Positions 26,091 through 34,809 of a stretch of 64,000 nt of DNA are shown here, one piece after another. Origin of the DNA: Synechococcus sp. WH 8020 (GTDB lineage Bacteria; Cyanobacteriota; Cyanobacteriia; PCC-6307; Cyanobiaceae); the NCBI RefSeq assembly GCF_001040845.1, contig NZ_CP011941.1, forward strand, positions 1,706,728 through 1,770,727, in the 5' to 3' direction. How positions within the stretch are numbered: position 1 is the first letter of the stretch; each line of letters opens with the position of its first letter. A program made the position numbers and the translations under genes. The notes below the pieces were generated by a model. It saw only the letters and a program-made list of their open reading frames with translations. It had not been told where the DNA came from and made no database searches.

Positions 26091-27224
26091 ATGGAAGTTG
26101 GCTGCAAACTGATCCCGAAGAAACTCGGTTGGTTGTCCGTGACGCAAGCCCTCTCATCTCTAGCCCGCCTGACGCTGCGTCAGCTCCGCCAGATGGCAAG
26201 TGATCTGGGGGTAACCCTCTACAGCCGCAAAAGCAAGGAAGACCTTGTTAGCGCTATCGCTGAACGCCAAGATCGTCGCGAGGGCGATCGCGAAGCCATG
26301 GCAGCAGAGCTCCATGCTCCCTCCATGGCAGAAGCGACAACCCGCGTGGTCTTCCTGCCGAGAGACCCACAGTGGGCATACGTTTTTTGGGAAATATCGG
26401 AAGGCGATCGACGGCAAGCTCAATCAGAAGGAGCGGTCTTCCTTTGCCTGCGTCTCGCCGATGTAACTGGACTCGAGAACGGCTCCTCCCACCCTCACAC
26501 CCTCCAAGAAGTGCCGGTGGATAGCCACAGCACGGAGTGGTACCTGCCCGTTCCTCTTTGCGACCGTGATTACAGAGTTGAACTTGGATACAAGTCAGAG
26601 AACAAATGGATCTCCCTGGCTTTCTCCTCCGTCGCCAGGGTGCCAGCACTCCACCCCAGCGATCAGATCCTGGATCAGTTTGTGCCTTTCAGCCTCGATG
26701 CCACACCAGCTGCTGCTCCCGTGCAGCCGATGACCATGCCTGGTCCTGATCCAGAACCAACCGACAGCAAATTGCATGAGCGTCTTTACCAAAGCGCAAC
26801 GACCCACTTCCGTAGTCGTCGGGTTGGCTCTGAGATCCTGCATGAAGGCGATTCGATGGGCTCAGGACAGCCTGGTCTCAATGATTCAGGCGTTGGCTTG
26901 TGGGCCAGTGGACGCAATGAATCGGGCCTTGGTGGAGTTGCCCCTCGTCAGCGCTCCTTTTGGCTCGTTGCTGATGCTGAGCTGATCGTCTATGGCGCAA
27001 CAGATCCATCAGCACGCCTCACCATTGGCAACGAGGATGTACCCCTTTCAAACGACGGTACGTTCCGCATTCAAGTGCCATTCCGCGATGGCGAGCAGGT
27101 GTACGCGATTGAAGCGACTGCCGCAGATGGAGAACAGAAGCGCAACATCACCCTCAATTTTGAGCGTGTCACACCTGTAGACAACAGTAATCCCGCCAGC
27201 GAAGCTCGCGCTGAGTGGTTCTAA
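26091..27224 (+). CDS. DUF4912 protein with Rho-N/SAP-like N-terminal helix pair
   Basis: A 377-residue protein. Residues ~23-60 (LARLTLRQLRQMASDLGVTLYSRKSKEDLVSAI) match the small helical Rho_N/SAP-like module. Residues ~80-190 are the DUF4912 domain (RVVFLPRDPQWAYVFWEIS; WYLPVPLCDRDYRVELGY). A Gly/Asn-rich linker follows, then a second beta region (FWLVADAELIVYGATDPSARLTIGNEDVPL) that ends in IEATAADGEQKRNITLNFER, resembling a bacterial Ig-like fold. Function is unknown. The start could be later, at the GTG near residue 17. It follows the cpcG terminator, so it has its own promoter. Confidence 0.83.
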   Translation: MEVGCKLIPKKLGWLSVTQALSSLARLTLRQLRQMASDLGVTLYSRKSKEDLVSAIAERQDRREGDREAMAAELHAPSMAEATTRVVFLPRDPQWAYVFWEISEGDRRQAQSEGAVFLCLRLADVTGLENGSSHPHTLQEVPVDSHSTEWYLPVPLCDRDYRVELGYKSENKWISLAFSSVARVPALHPSDQILDQFVPFSLDATPAAAPVQPMTMPGPDPEPTDSKLHERLYQSATTHFRSRRVGSEILHEGDSMGSGQPGLNDSGVGLWASGRNESGLGGVAPRQRSFWLVADAELIVYGATDPSARLTIGNEDVPLSNDGTFRIQVPFRDGEQVYAIEATAADGEQKRNITLNFERVTPVDNSNPASEARAEWF

Positions 27225-27238
27225 TTCTGAACTCCTCA

Positions 27239-27409
27239 ATGTTGCGTTGGTTTGTTGCAATCACTCCTCTGGCAGGCGCTATCGCCTTCCCAATCCTTGT
27301 GCCGATCACCATGGTGAAAGTGGGGATCGGCGCCGGTGTGGGGGTCGCTCTCGTTCTGAGCACCCTTTGGTTTGTCTCCATGTTGCTGACATCTGAGATG
27401 CCTCACTGA
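27239..27409 (+). CDS. Small two-helix membrane protein
   Basis: A 56-residue protein with two hydrophobic helices (FVAITPLAGAIAFPILVPITMV and VGIGAGVGVALVLSTLWFVSMLL) and a very short polar C-terminus. The start ATG at 27239 lies 14 bases after the DUF4912 stop, so the pair is probably co-transcribed. The glycine-rich second helix is typical of small helix-packing membrane proteins. No named family recognised. Confidence 0.65.
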   Translation: MLRWFVAITPLAGAIAFPILVPITMVKVGIGAGVGVALVLSTLWFVSMLLTSEMPH

Positions 27410-27446
27410 GGGTGGAACCCTCACTCTGAGGAGTGCTCCATGTCCT

Positions 27447-28871
27447 GTGAATCGTTCGCAACGCAAAGCCGCTTTTAATCGCTTGATTGTGTCGGCCTTA
27501 TCTGGTCTGCTAGCGAGCGGTTGTAGTCGAGCTGGAGTTGTGCTCGGGCAGACGCCAGTCGATCTGAGCTTGCCCGAAGGAATCGCAGTTGGTTTTAACC
27601 ACCGGACGGGTCATTGCTATCGAAGTCCGTTAAGTGGAGCATGGAGATCTGGCGACAATCTCGAACAGATGCTGATCGAGGCGATCCAGTCTGCCGAAGA
27701 AGAAATTTTGGTGGCGGTTCAAGACCTATCTCTGCCTCGCATCGCCCAGAGTCTTGTTGCCGCCACCGGCAAGGGCGTGAGTGTGAAAGTCATTTTAGAA
27801 AACAACTACAGCACCCCCTGGAGCCAACAGCATGAGCTCGATCTCAGTCGTCATGGACGTCAAAGACTCCAGCGCTTAAGAGCTCTCGCCGATGAAGATC
27901 AAAACGGACTGATCAGCCTGGAGGAAGCACAGAATCACGATGCCTTACGCATCCTTCAAAACGGACCCATCCCTTGGATTGATGACACCGAAGACGGGAG
28001 CAAGGGCAGCGGCCTGATGCATCACAAGTTTGTCGTGATCGATGGTGAACGGGTCATCACTGGCAGCGCCAACTTCACCAACTCCGGCATGCATGGCGAT
28101 GCTGGTGCCCCACAAACTCGCGGCAATGTCAATCATCTGATCAGCATTCAAAGTCCAACGCTGGCGACAGTTTTCAAACAAGAGTTTGCTCAGATGTGGG
28201 GTGATGGCCCTGGCGGATCGAACGACAGTCGATTTGGACGCAACAAAATACCCCAGCCTCAGCAAACCATCAAGGCAGGTACGGTGAACATCAGCGTGCT
28301 ATTTCCACCCCATGCCAAATCACATCAAGGCCATGGGCTGGATGTGATTGAAGAGCAACTAGGAAGAGCCAAGACAACGATTGACCTTGCCTTATTCGTT
28401 TTCTCTGCGCAGCAGCTCACCAACAAACTTGCACAGCGGATATCCGCTGGAGCCAAAGTGCGCCTGCTTGCTGACCCTGGATTTGCAAGCCGGTCCTTTT
28501 CAGAAGTGCTTGACCTGCTCGGCCTCGCACTGCCTGATCGCTTCTGCAAATTAGAGGCAGGCAATCAACCCTTAAGCAAACCGCTCAAAGGCATCGGTAC
28601 TCCCGGCCTTGCTCGCGGCGACAAGTTGCATCACAAGTTTGCGGTGATCGACAACAAAACCGTGATCACGGGGTCCTTCAATTGGTCGCCCTCTGCGGCG
28701 CACACCAACGATGAAACCCTGCTAGTCATTCATTCACCCCTGCTCGCCAAACACTTCACGCGCGAGATGGATCGGATGTGGCGAGGTGCAGAACTTGGGA
28801 TCACTCAAAGAATGAGCCGAAAGGTGGAAAAGAGGAGAGCGAAATGCGGGAGCGGAATGAACAGGGACTGA
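27447..28871 (+). CDS. Phospholipase D-like protein with two HKD motifs and an EF-hand loop
   Basis: A 474-residue, probably exported PLD-family protein. A lipoprotein-like signal (LIVSALSGLLASGC, Cys about residue 26) comes first. HKD motif 1 is HHKFVVIDGERVITGSANFT (residue ~192) and motif 2 is HHKFAVIDNKTVITGSFNWS (~395), so both half-sites are intact. Between them in motif-1 domain, residues 149-160 (DEDQNGLISLEE) form a canonical EF-hand calcium loop. PLD proteins act as nucleases or phospholipases; which applies is unknown. The 3' end of this gene is repeated at 30467-30711. Confidence 0.87.
   Translation: MNRSQRKAAFNRLIVSALSGLLASGCSRAGVVLGQTPVDLSLPEGIAVGFNHRTGHCYRSPLSGAWRSGDNLEQMLIEAIQSAEEEILVAVQDLSLPRIAQSLVAATGKGVSVKVILENNYSTPWSQQHELDLSRHGRQRLQRLRALADEDQNGLISLEEAQNHDALRILQNGPIPWIDDTEDGSKGSGLMHHKFVVIDGERVITGSANFTNSGMHGDAGAPQTRGNVNHLISIQSPTLATVFKQEFAQMWGDGPGGSNDSRFGRNKIPQPQQTIKAGTVNISVLFPPHAKSHQGHGLDVIEEQLGRAKTTIDLALFVFSAQQLTNKLAQRISAGAKVRLLADPGFASRSFSEVLDLLGLALPDRFCKLEAGNQPLSKPLKGIGTPGLARGDKLHHKFAVIDNKTVITGSFNWSPSAAHTNDETLLVIHSPLLAKHFTREMDRMWRGAELGITQRMSRKVEKRRAKCGSGMNRD
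28627..28871 (+). repeat. Direct repeat, copy 1 (3' end of intact PLD gene)
   Basis: This stretch matches 30467-30711 in the same orientation. Identity is very high in the last ~130 bases (from the ACACTTCACGCGCGAG segment to the stop) and lower before it. The copies flank about 1.6 kb that includes the AT-rich membrane gene. Confidence 0.85.
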
Positions 28872-29187
28872 GCGGGTCGAGACAGGCCTAGAGCTAGCTT
28901 TAGAAGGGGCTTAGGAGATAGGGGTGCTTGTCCCGATCATCAAGGCAAGAGAGCATTCTCTTCTATTGGAATAAAATCCCAAAAACTTTCTACCGCGAGA
29001 TGGCACCCAAGAGACTTAACGAGGCTGGGGCAAATGACATTCCTGCCACAAGCAATTAACCTGAGAAAGAGCTAGCCAAAAACTGCTTTTAAATCTTGAC
29101 CATCATGCATACATGTTTCCAGAGCCAGATTGACAGAGCAGAAGCATTTCGTTAAACATAGGAAAAACTTGGCATTAACAGCCGACC
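28872..29187. other. Intergenic stretch, no gene seen
   Basis: The 316 bases between the PLD gene and the AT-rich membrane gene contain no ORF with coding character, no tRNA and no clear terminator. Base composition turns AT-rich across this stretch, marking the left side of the AT-rich patch. Confidence 0.6.
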
Positions 29188-30075
29188 ATGCATCAAATCT
29201 CAGAAAAAACAAACAATAATTTCCCAAAAAAGCTAATCGCGATTATCGCAATACTGGGCCTGTTAATTCTAGGAATTAGATTAATTTTAGCACCTGTTCA
29301 AGAAGTCCAAGCAGGCGTAGACATTGCAGCATGGCTAAAATTCTCTCAAATCTCTGAGCACATACATGCCCTGAGCGCATGCACATTCTTAGCTTTATCC
29401 GTAGGCGCAATCATTACGAGAAAAGGATCAGAAAATCATAAGATTTATGGCAAGCTTGGACTACTTGCATTGCTATTAGGATTACTATCTTCTGCGATTT
29501 TATTGATCGACTTGACAATAGAAGATCCATCTGGGGTTTATACTAGCCGAGTCATGATTAATGAAAACAACTCCATACTTTTTACATTACTCATTACAGG
29601 ATCATATGGGGGAATGACAGGGTACAGGTGGGCAGCGCTACCTCAGCCAAAGCTTGACCTTGACTTAGTTTCTGGAGGGTTCGCCATTTTAGGAAGCATT
29701 TTTTCAATTGCTCTAATACCGTTTGTCGTCATTTTAGATCCAATAACTGCGGGAGATGTTGGTTTTCCATTAACACCATTTTCAGCTGGACTGCTACTGG
29801 CTGGGGAGAGCGTATTACTCGGAACTTTCGGATATAATGACATTAGTGGCTTTTATGGCAAAAAAGCCAGTAAGACAGAAAGAGTCATTAAGCACGCCTA
29901 CAGAACCATGATCACGGTCGGTGCTGCATTCGCCGCAATCGGTATCGTCCATTTAGGACCAGTCTTCGTTAATTACCCAAATCTTGTTTGGCTTCTTTAT
30001 TTTGTCCCCCCTTCAATCATTGTTGCATTAACGATTTGTTTAAAAGTAAATTATATTGCTTCAGCAAAGAGTTAG
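29188..30075 (+). CDS. AT-rich multi-pass membrane protein of unknown function
   Basis: A 295-residue protein with about seven or eight hydrophobic helices, the first right after a short polar start (KKLIAIIAILGLLILGIRLIL). Conserved-looking polar spots inside the membrane part are SEHIHALSACTF and ENHKIYGKLGLLAL, which recall DUF2306-type heme- or quinone-linked membrane proteins, but the match is weak. Codon use is clearly AT-richer than in neighbours, suggesting transfer from a low-GC source. Its 3' end abuts the remnant at 30076-30303. Confidence 0.7.
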   Translation: MHQISEKTNNNFPKKLIAIIAILGLLILGIRLILAPVQEVQAGVDIAAWLKFSQISEHIHALSACTFLALSVGAIITRKGSENHKIYGKLGLLALLLGLLSSAILLIDLTIEDPSGVYTSRVMINENNSILFTLLITGSYGGMTGYRWAALPQPKLDLDLVSGGFAILGSIFSIALIPFVVILDPITAGDVGFPLTPFSAGLLLAGESVLLGTFGYNDISGFYGKKASKTERVIKHAYRTMITVGAAFAAIGIVHLGPVFVNYPNLVWLLYFVPPSIIVALTICLKVNYIASAKS

Positions 30076-30303
30076 CTGGCGGATCAATCAACGGGCGATA
30101 GCGCTTCAACCTCTGATCAAGCTCAGCATGCTGAACATCACACCAGATCTCCGCTGAGATCCCCAGTGCTCTTGCTCTGACAGCAGGATCATCGAACCCT
30201 CCTAAACGATTCAAGAATGATCCTTTCCGACCAGTCGCACGCTCACCTGTTCGCACCATTGCTCTTCATCAGCGTTGGCACTTTCCTCAAGGTCCAATTC
30301 CAT
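30076..30303 (-). pseudogene. Possible gene remnant interrupted by the AT-rich insertion
   Basis: On the minus strand two frames look protein-like. The first starts at ATG 30303 (MELDLEESANADEEQWCEQ) and stops after 30 codons. The second, in a shifted frame from about 30259, reads SFLNRLGGFDDPAVRARALG and then an amphipathic segment ending YRPLIDPP near 30076. The base composition is that of the native chromosome, and the protein-like character ends where the AT-rich gene begins. I read this as a frameshifted, truncated gene of unknown family; the frame join is uncertain. Confidence 0.35.
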
Positions 30304-30447
30304 CACTGGAAACTGGCTTAAATCTGTCCTAACCAAAAGCCAATTTCACTTGGCTCTCTGTAGGTTTATCTCTCAAAACCAATCCCAGAGGTGAAGCTGG
30401 CTTTCTCTCTGGCTGATGCACCCTGAGAACTCCTGAGAAACCAAACC

Positions 30448-30712
30448 GAAAAACCATCTCAAAGATGTGCACAACAAGTTCGCCGTAATCGACAACAAAA
30501 CAGTAATTGCAGGATCCTTCAACTGGAGTCCGTCAGCGGCTCACACCAACGATGAAACCCTGCTAGTGATCCACTCACCCCACTCGCGAAACACTTCACG
30601 CGCGAGATGGATCGGATGTGGCGAGGTGCAGAACTTGGAATCACTCAAAGAATGAGCCGAAAGGTTGAAAAGAAGAGGGCGAAATGCGGGAGCGGAATGA
30701 ACAGGGACTGAG
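30448..30712 (+). pseudogene. Remnant of a phospholipase D-like gene (second HKD motif and tail)
   Basis: The frame reads KDVHNKFAVIDNKTVIAGSF and continues like the C-terminus of the PLD gene at 27447-28871. A one-base deletion near 30580 then shifts the frame, so the last ~40 codons no longer follow. The 3' 130 bases are almost identical to the intact gene, whereas the part around the HKD motif is clearly more diverged. No 5' part of a PLD gene is present upstream. It is a broken paralogue fragment. Confidence 0.8.
30467..30711 (+). repeat. Direct repeat, copy 2 (PLD remnant)
   Basis: Second copy of the PLD 3' end, with a one-base deletion and several substitutions relative to 28627-28871. 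The uneven divergence along its length suggests partial gene conversion with copy 1. Confidence 0.85.
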
Positions 30713-31034
30713 TGGGGCTAAAAAGTAGCGCAAGAAGTGACCAGCAGCCATCAAAGAAACACACCCCTCAATAATATTATTCCTAGAGCGAATCTCTTTA
30801 GCACAATCCCAACAGAAGTGCCTACATTAATCAACAACGGTCATACCACTATCATAACTCTTGGGGAAATTATTGAATGCCACAAGCAACCTCTATGAAG
30901 CTTCAATCCTAGAGCAAGGCCTATCAAATTAGGCCCTAGAAGATTCGTTCGCCCACTGAAACACAGATCGGATTCATTAAAGACACAAACCCAGGCAGCA
31001 CAGGTGATAGCATGGCAAAAGAAACACAACGCGG
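30713..31034. other. AT-rich intergenic stretch upstream of sbtA
   Basis: About 320 bases without a supported gene. No sbtB-like or other regulator gene is present. The promoter of sbtA should lie here, but I see no convincing -35/-10 pair. Confidence 0.5.
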
Positions 31035-32024
31035 ATGGATCAAGCTTTAATCTTTGAAAACATTTTTTCGCCCGCTGTCTTATTCTTTTTCATGGGCGCC
31101 TTAGCCGTTTTCCTCAAGATCAATCTGGAAATACCTCAACCAGTTTCAAAGCTGCTATCACTTTATTTACTCATATCAATTGGCTTTAAGGGAGGTGTGG
31201 AATTAATGGTCAGCGGCCTAAGTGGCTCAGTCCTAAAAATACTTCTTCTCTGTTTTGTGATGGCCGTGATAATACCGGTCTATGCATTCCCAATCCTCAG
31301 ACAACGCTTTGACCCTGGAGACTCTGCTGCTCTCGCCGCATCATTTGGTTCAATCAGCGCCGTAACATTTATCACGGCAAGTTCATTCCTCAATGAACTC
31401 AAGGTTGAACACTCCGGATTTATGATTGCCGCCCTCGCTTTGATGGAATCTCCTGCGATTGTGATGGGTCTAATACTGCATGGAAAATCAAAACAAGCAC
31501 CAAACAACGAATCAGGGAAGAAAAGAAAACTTGCCAATATTATTCAGACATCTATTTTAAATACTTCAGTATTTTTACTTCTAGGAGCCCTAGCGGTTGG
31601 CGCACTCTCGGAATTTTTTGATCACTCGGGTGTTGAAAAGATTGCTCCATTTACCAACCAGATTTTCTATGGAGTGCTTTGCTTATTTCTACTGGAGATG
31701 GGGATTTCTGCTGCCTCGCGGATCAACGAATTAAGAAAGAGTGGCATGTTCTTAATTGCTTTTTCAATTTTATTCCCACTCTTTAATGCATTCATTGCAA
31801 TCGCCTTGACCAGATTCTTTAGCTTGGAACCTGGAAATGCACTCTTATTTGTCATTCTCTGTGCAAGTGCTTCTTACATCGCTGTTCCGGCTGCGATGCG
31901 CTCATCTTTACCTAATGCCAACCCAAGCCTCTACCTCTCTGCAGCACTTGGAGTGACCTTTCCCTTCAATATAATCATTGGGATACCACTGTACTTCTCT
32001 TTGATTCAGAAGTTTTCTGCATAG
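31035..32024 (+). CDS. sbtA: SbtA-type sodium-dependent bicarbonate transporter
   Basis: A 329-residue membrane protein of the SbtA family with about ten helices in two inverted halves. Recognisable segments are LYLLISIGFKGGVELMVSG in the first half, FGSISAVTFITASSFL, ALALMESPAIVMGLIL before a polar central loop (KSKQAPNNESGKKRK), and CASASYIAVPAAMRSSLPNANPSLYLSAALGVTFPFNI in the second half. It would bring HCO3- into the cell for carbon concentration. No sbtB is adjacent. The gene is AT-rich relative to the window, like the patch to its left. Confidence 0.88.
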   Translation: MDQALIFENIFSPAVLFFFMGALAVFLKINLEIPQPVSKLLSLYLLISIGFKGGVELMVSGLSGSVLKILLLCFVMAVIIPVYAFPILRQRFDPGDSAALAASFGSISAVTFITASSFLNELKVEHSGFMIAALALMESPAIVMGLILHGKSKQAPNNESGKKRKLANIIQTSILNTSVFLLLGALAVGALSEFFDHSGVEKIAPFTNQIFYGVLCLFLLEMGISAASRINELRKSGMFLIAFSILFPLFNAFIAIALTRFFSLEPGNALLFVILCASASYIAVPAAMRSSLPNANPSLYLSAALGVTFPFNIIIGIPLYFSLIQKFSA

Positions 32025-32097
32025 GAATCAGCAGCAGACTTCAATACAGTCAAGGCGTCTTGCACCGATGACATGATTCTGGGGTCAAAATGGCCCT

Positions 32098-32508
32098 ATG
32101 ACTTCCCCTCTGCCCGTCCGACTCTCGCCACTCCTTCTTGGGTTAACTATCCTGGTGCCTTGTGCTGTTCGCGCACAATTGAGATACGTTCCTTTTCCCA
32201 CCAAGAGTGAATTGAGGTCCCTGCAGCTGCTGGCCTTCACCTGTTCAAGGGAGAACAGCGTTGAGAGCTGTACTCGCACGCGTAAAACCGCGGATCCACT
32301 CATGGATCATCCTCGTCTCCCAGCAGCCTGCAAGGACACCATTTGGGAGCTCATGCAAGAAGCAACGCCAGCCACAACCAACAGCTTTCAACGTCGCGAC
32401 AAAATTGACAGCCCCGCACGCAGGCTCACCGTGGTCTGTGCTGATCCCGAAAAGCCCACCAAGCCGGACAAGCCGGCTCCAGCGGGATCTCCATCTAGTC
32501 AAACTTGA
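32098..32508 (+). CDS. Exported hypothetical protein with four cysteines
   Basis: A 136-residue protein with a signal peptide (LSPLLLGLTILVPCAVRA). The mature part has four cysteines (FTCS, VESC, AACKD and VVCAD) that could form two disulfides, and a proline/lysine-rich tail (PEKPTKPDKPAPAG). No catalytic motif or named family is recognised. It stands alone between sbtA and a small minus-strand ORF that overlaps its 3' end. Confidence 0.65.
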   Translation: MTSPLPVRLSPLLLGLTILVPCAVRAQLRYVPFPTKSELRSLQLLAFTCSRENSVESCTRTRKTADPLMDHPRLPAACKDTIWELMQEATPATTNSFQRRDKIDSPARRLTVVCADPEKPTKPDKPAPAGSPSSQT

Positions 32509-32734
32509 AGCCCTGACCAGGCATGAGGAGACTGAGTTCTTGGCGAAGCTCTTGCATGAGTTCCGCACTGATCAATGGATGCGAACGAAGCTCATTGACT
32601 CACTCCTGAACATTGCCAGGAGTGAGTCCACCGCTGGACACCATGGCCTCCAGTCGCTGTTTGAACAACAGCAGTAGATGCTGTTGTTCTTCATTCAGCG
32701 GAAGGCCATTGAGATGCCCGATCTTCATGCTCAT
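32495..32734 (-). pseudogene. Small gene with one in-frame stop
   Basis: From ATG 32734 the minus strand reads MSMKIGHLNGLPLNEEQQ, a helical stretch (HLLLLFKQRLEAMV), then SSGGLTPGNVQE and a TGA at 32600-32602. The same frame continues protein-like beyond the stop (VNELRSHPLISAELMQELRQ) and ends at TAG 32495. A single base change (for example TGG to TGA) would explain it. It could also be a 44-residue gene that ends at the TGA. The frame is also open upstream of the ATG for about 25 codons with only rare start codons. Confidence 0.45.
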
Positions 32735-32797
32735 CAGAAGAGCCCCCAAACACAACAGATTGTTCCAACAGTAGCTGTGATAACTGGCCTCACCTAG

Positions 32798-34510
<1,713 letters not shown>

Positions 34511-34517
34511 TTGGATT

Positions 34518-34552
34518 CAGGCGTGGGTTATTTCTTCTGTGACCCACGCCTG
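34518..34552. terminator. Perfect 11-bp inverted repeat between convergent genes
   Basis: CAGGCGTGGGT (34518-34528) pairs with ACCCACGCCTG (34542-34552) around a 13-base loop. It lies after pgm and overlaps the last codons and stop of the gene on the other strand. It probably acts as a bidirectional terminator, though it lacks a T tract. Confidence 0.6.
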
Positions 34553-34809
34553 CCTCGATGGGCATTGGGATGGCAATAAACAGGATCAACGGCTTCTTCC
34601 TGAAGTTGACGGGTGGTTTCGATTGCAAAACCAGCGAGCCCAGATGATGTAATCACCATTAAGTAGAACAATCGCATCCTTCTGAGATCAATCTCAGCCG
34701 GTGTGTTTTCAATTAAAACCTTCAAAAAATAAGCAATTGCACAACCGATAGCAAGTCCAACCGCAATTGCTACCAACACCCTTGAGCCACTGAATGTCTT
34801 TTTTGTCAT
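34528..34809 (-). CDS. Small membrane protein coupled to the RND pump
   Basis: A 93-residue protein with two hydrophobic helices (VLVAIAVGLAIGCAIAYFLKVLI and LFYLMVITSSGLAGFAI) and a basic C-terminal tail (HPNAHRGRRGSQKK). Its ATG shares one base with the pump stop (TAATG), so it is translated right after it. No named family recognised. The coupling suggests a role with the pump, such as a small accessory subunit; that is inference. Confidence 0.7.
   Translation of the reverse strand: MTKKTFSGSRVLVAIAVGLAIGCAIAYFLKVLIENTPAEIDLRRMRLFYLMVITSSGLAGFAIETTRQLQEEAVDPVYCHPNAHRGRRGSQKK

Noticed and set aside
30337..30355. Hairpin AGCCAA-N6-TTGGCT in the gap after the gene remnant
   Set aside because: Only six base pairs with a short T run; could be chance in an AT-rich stretch.
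29188..32024. AT-rich patch considered as a prophage or integrative element
   Set aside because: No integrase, transposase, phage structural gene or tRNA attachment site is present in or beside it.
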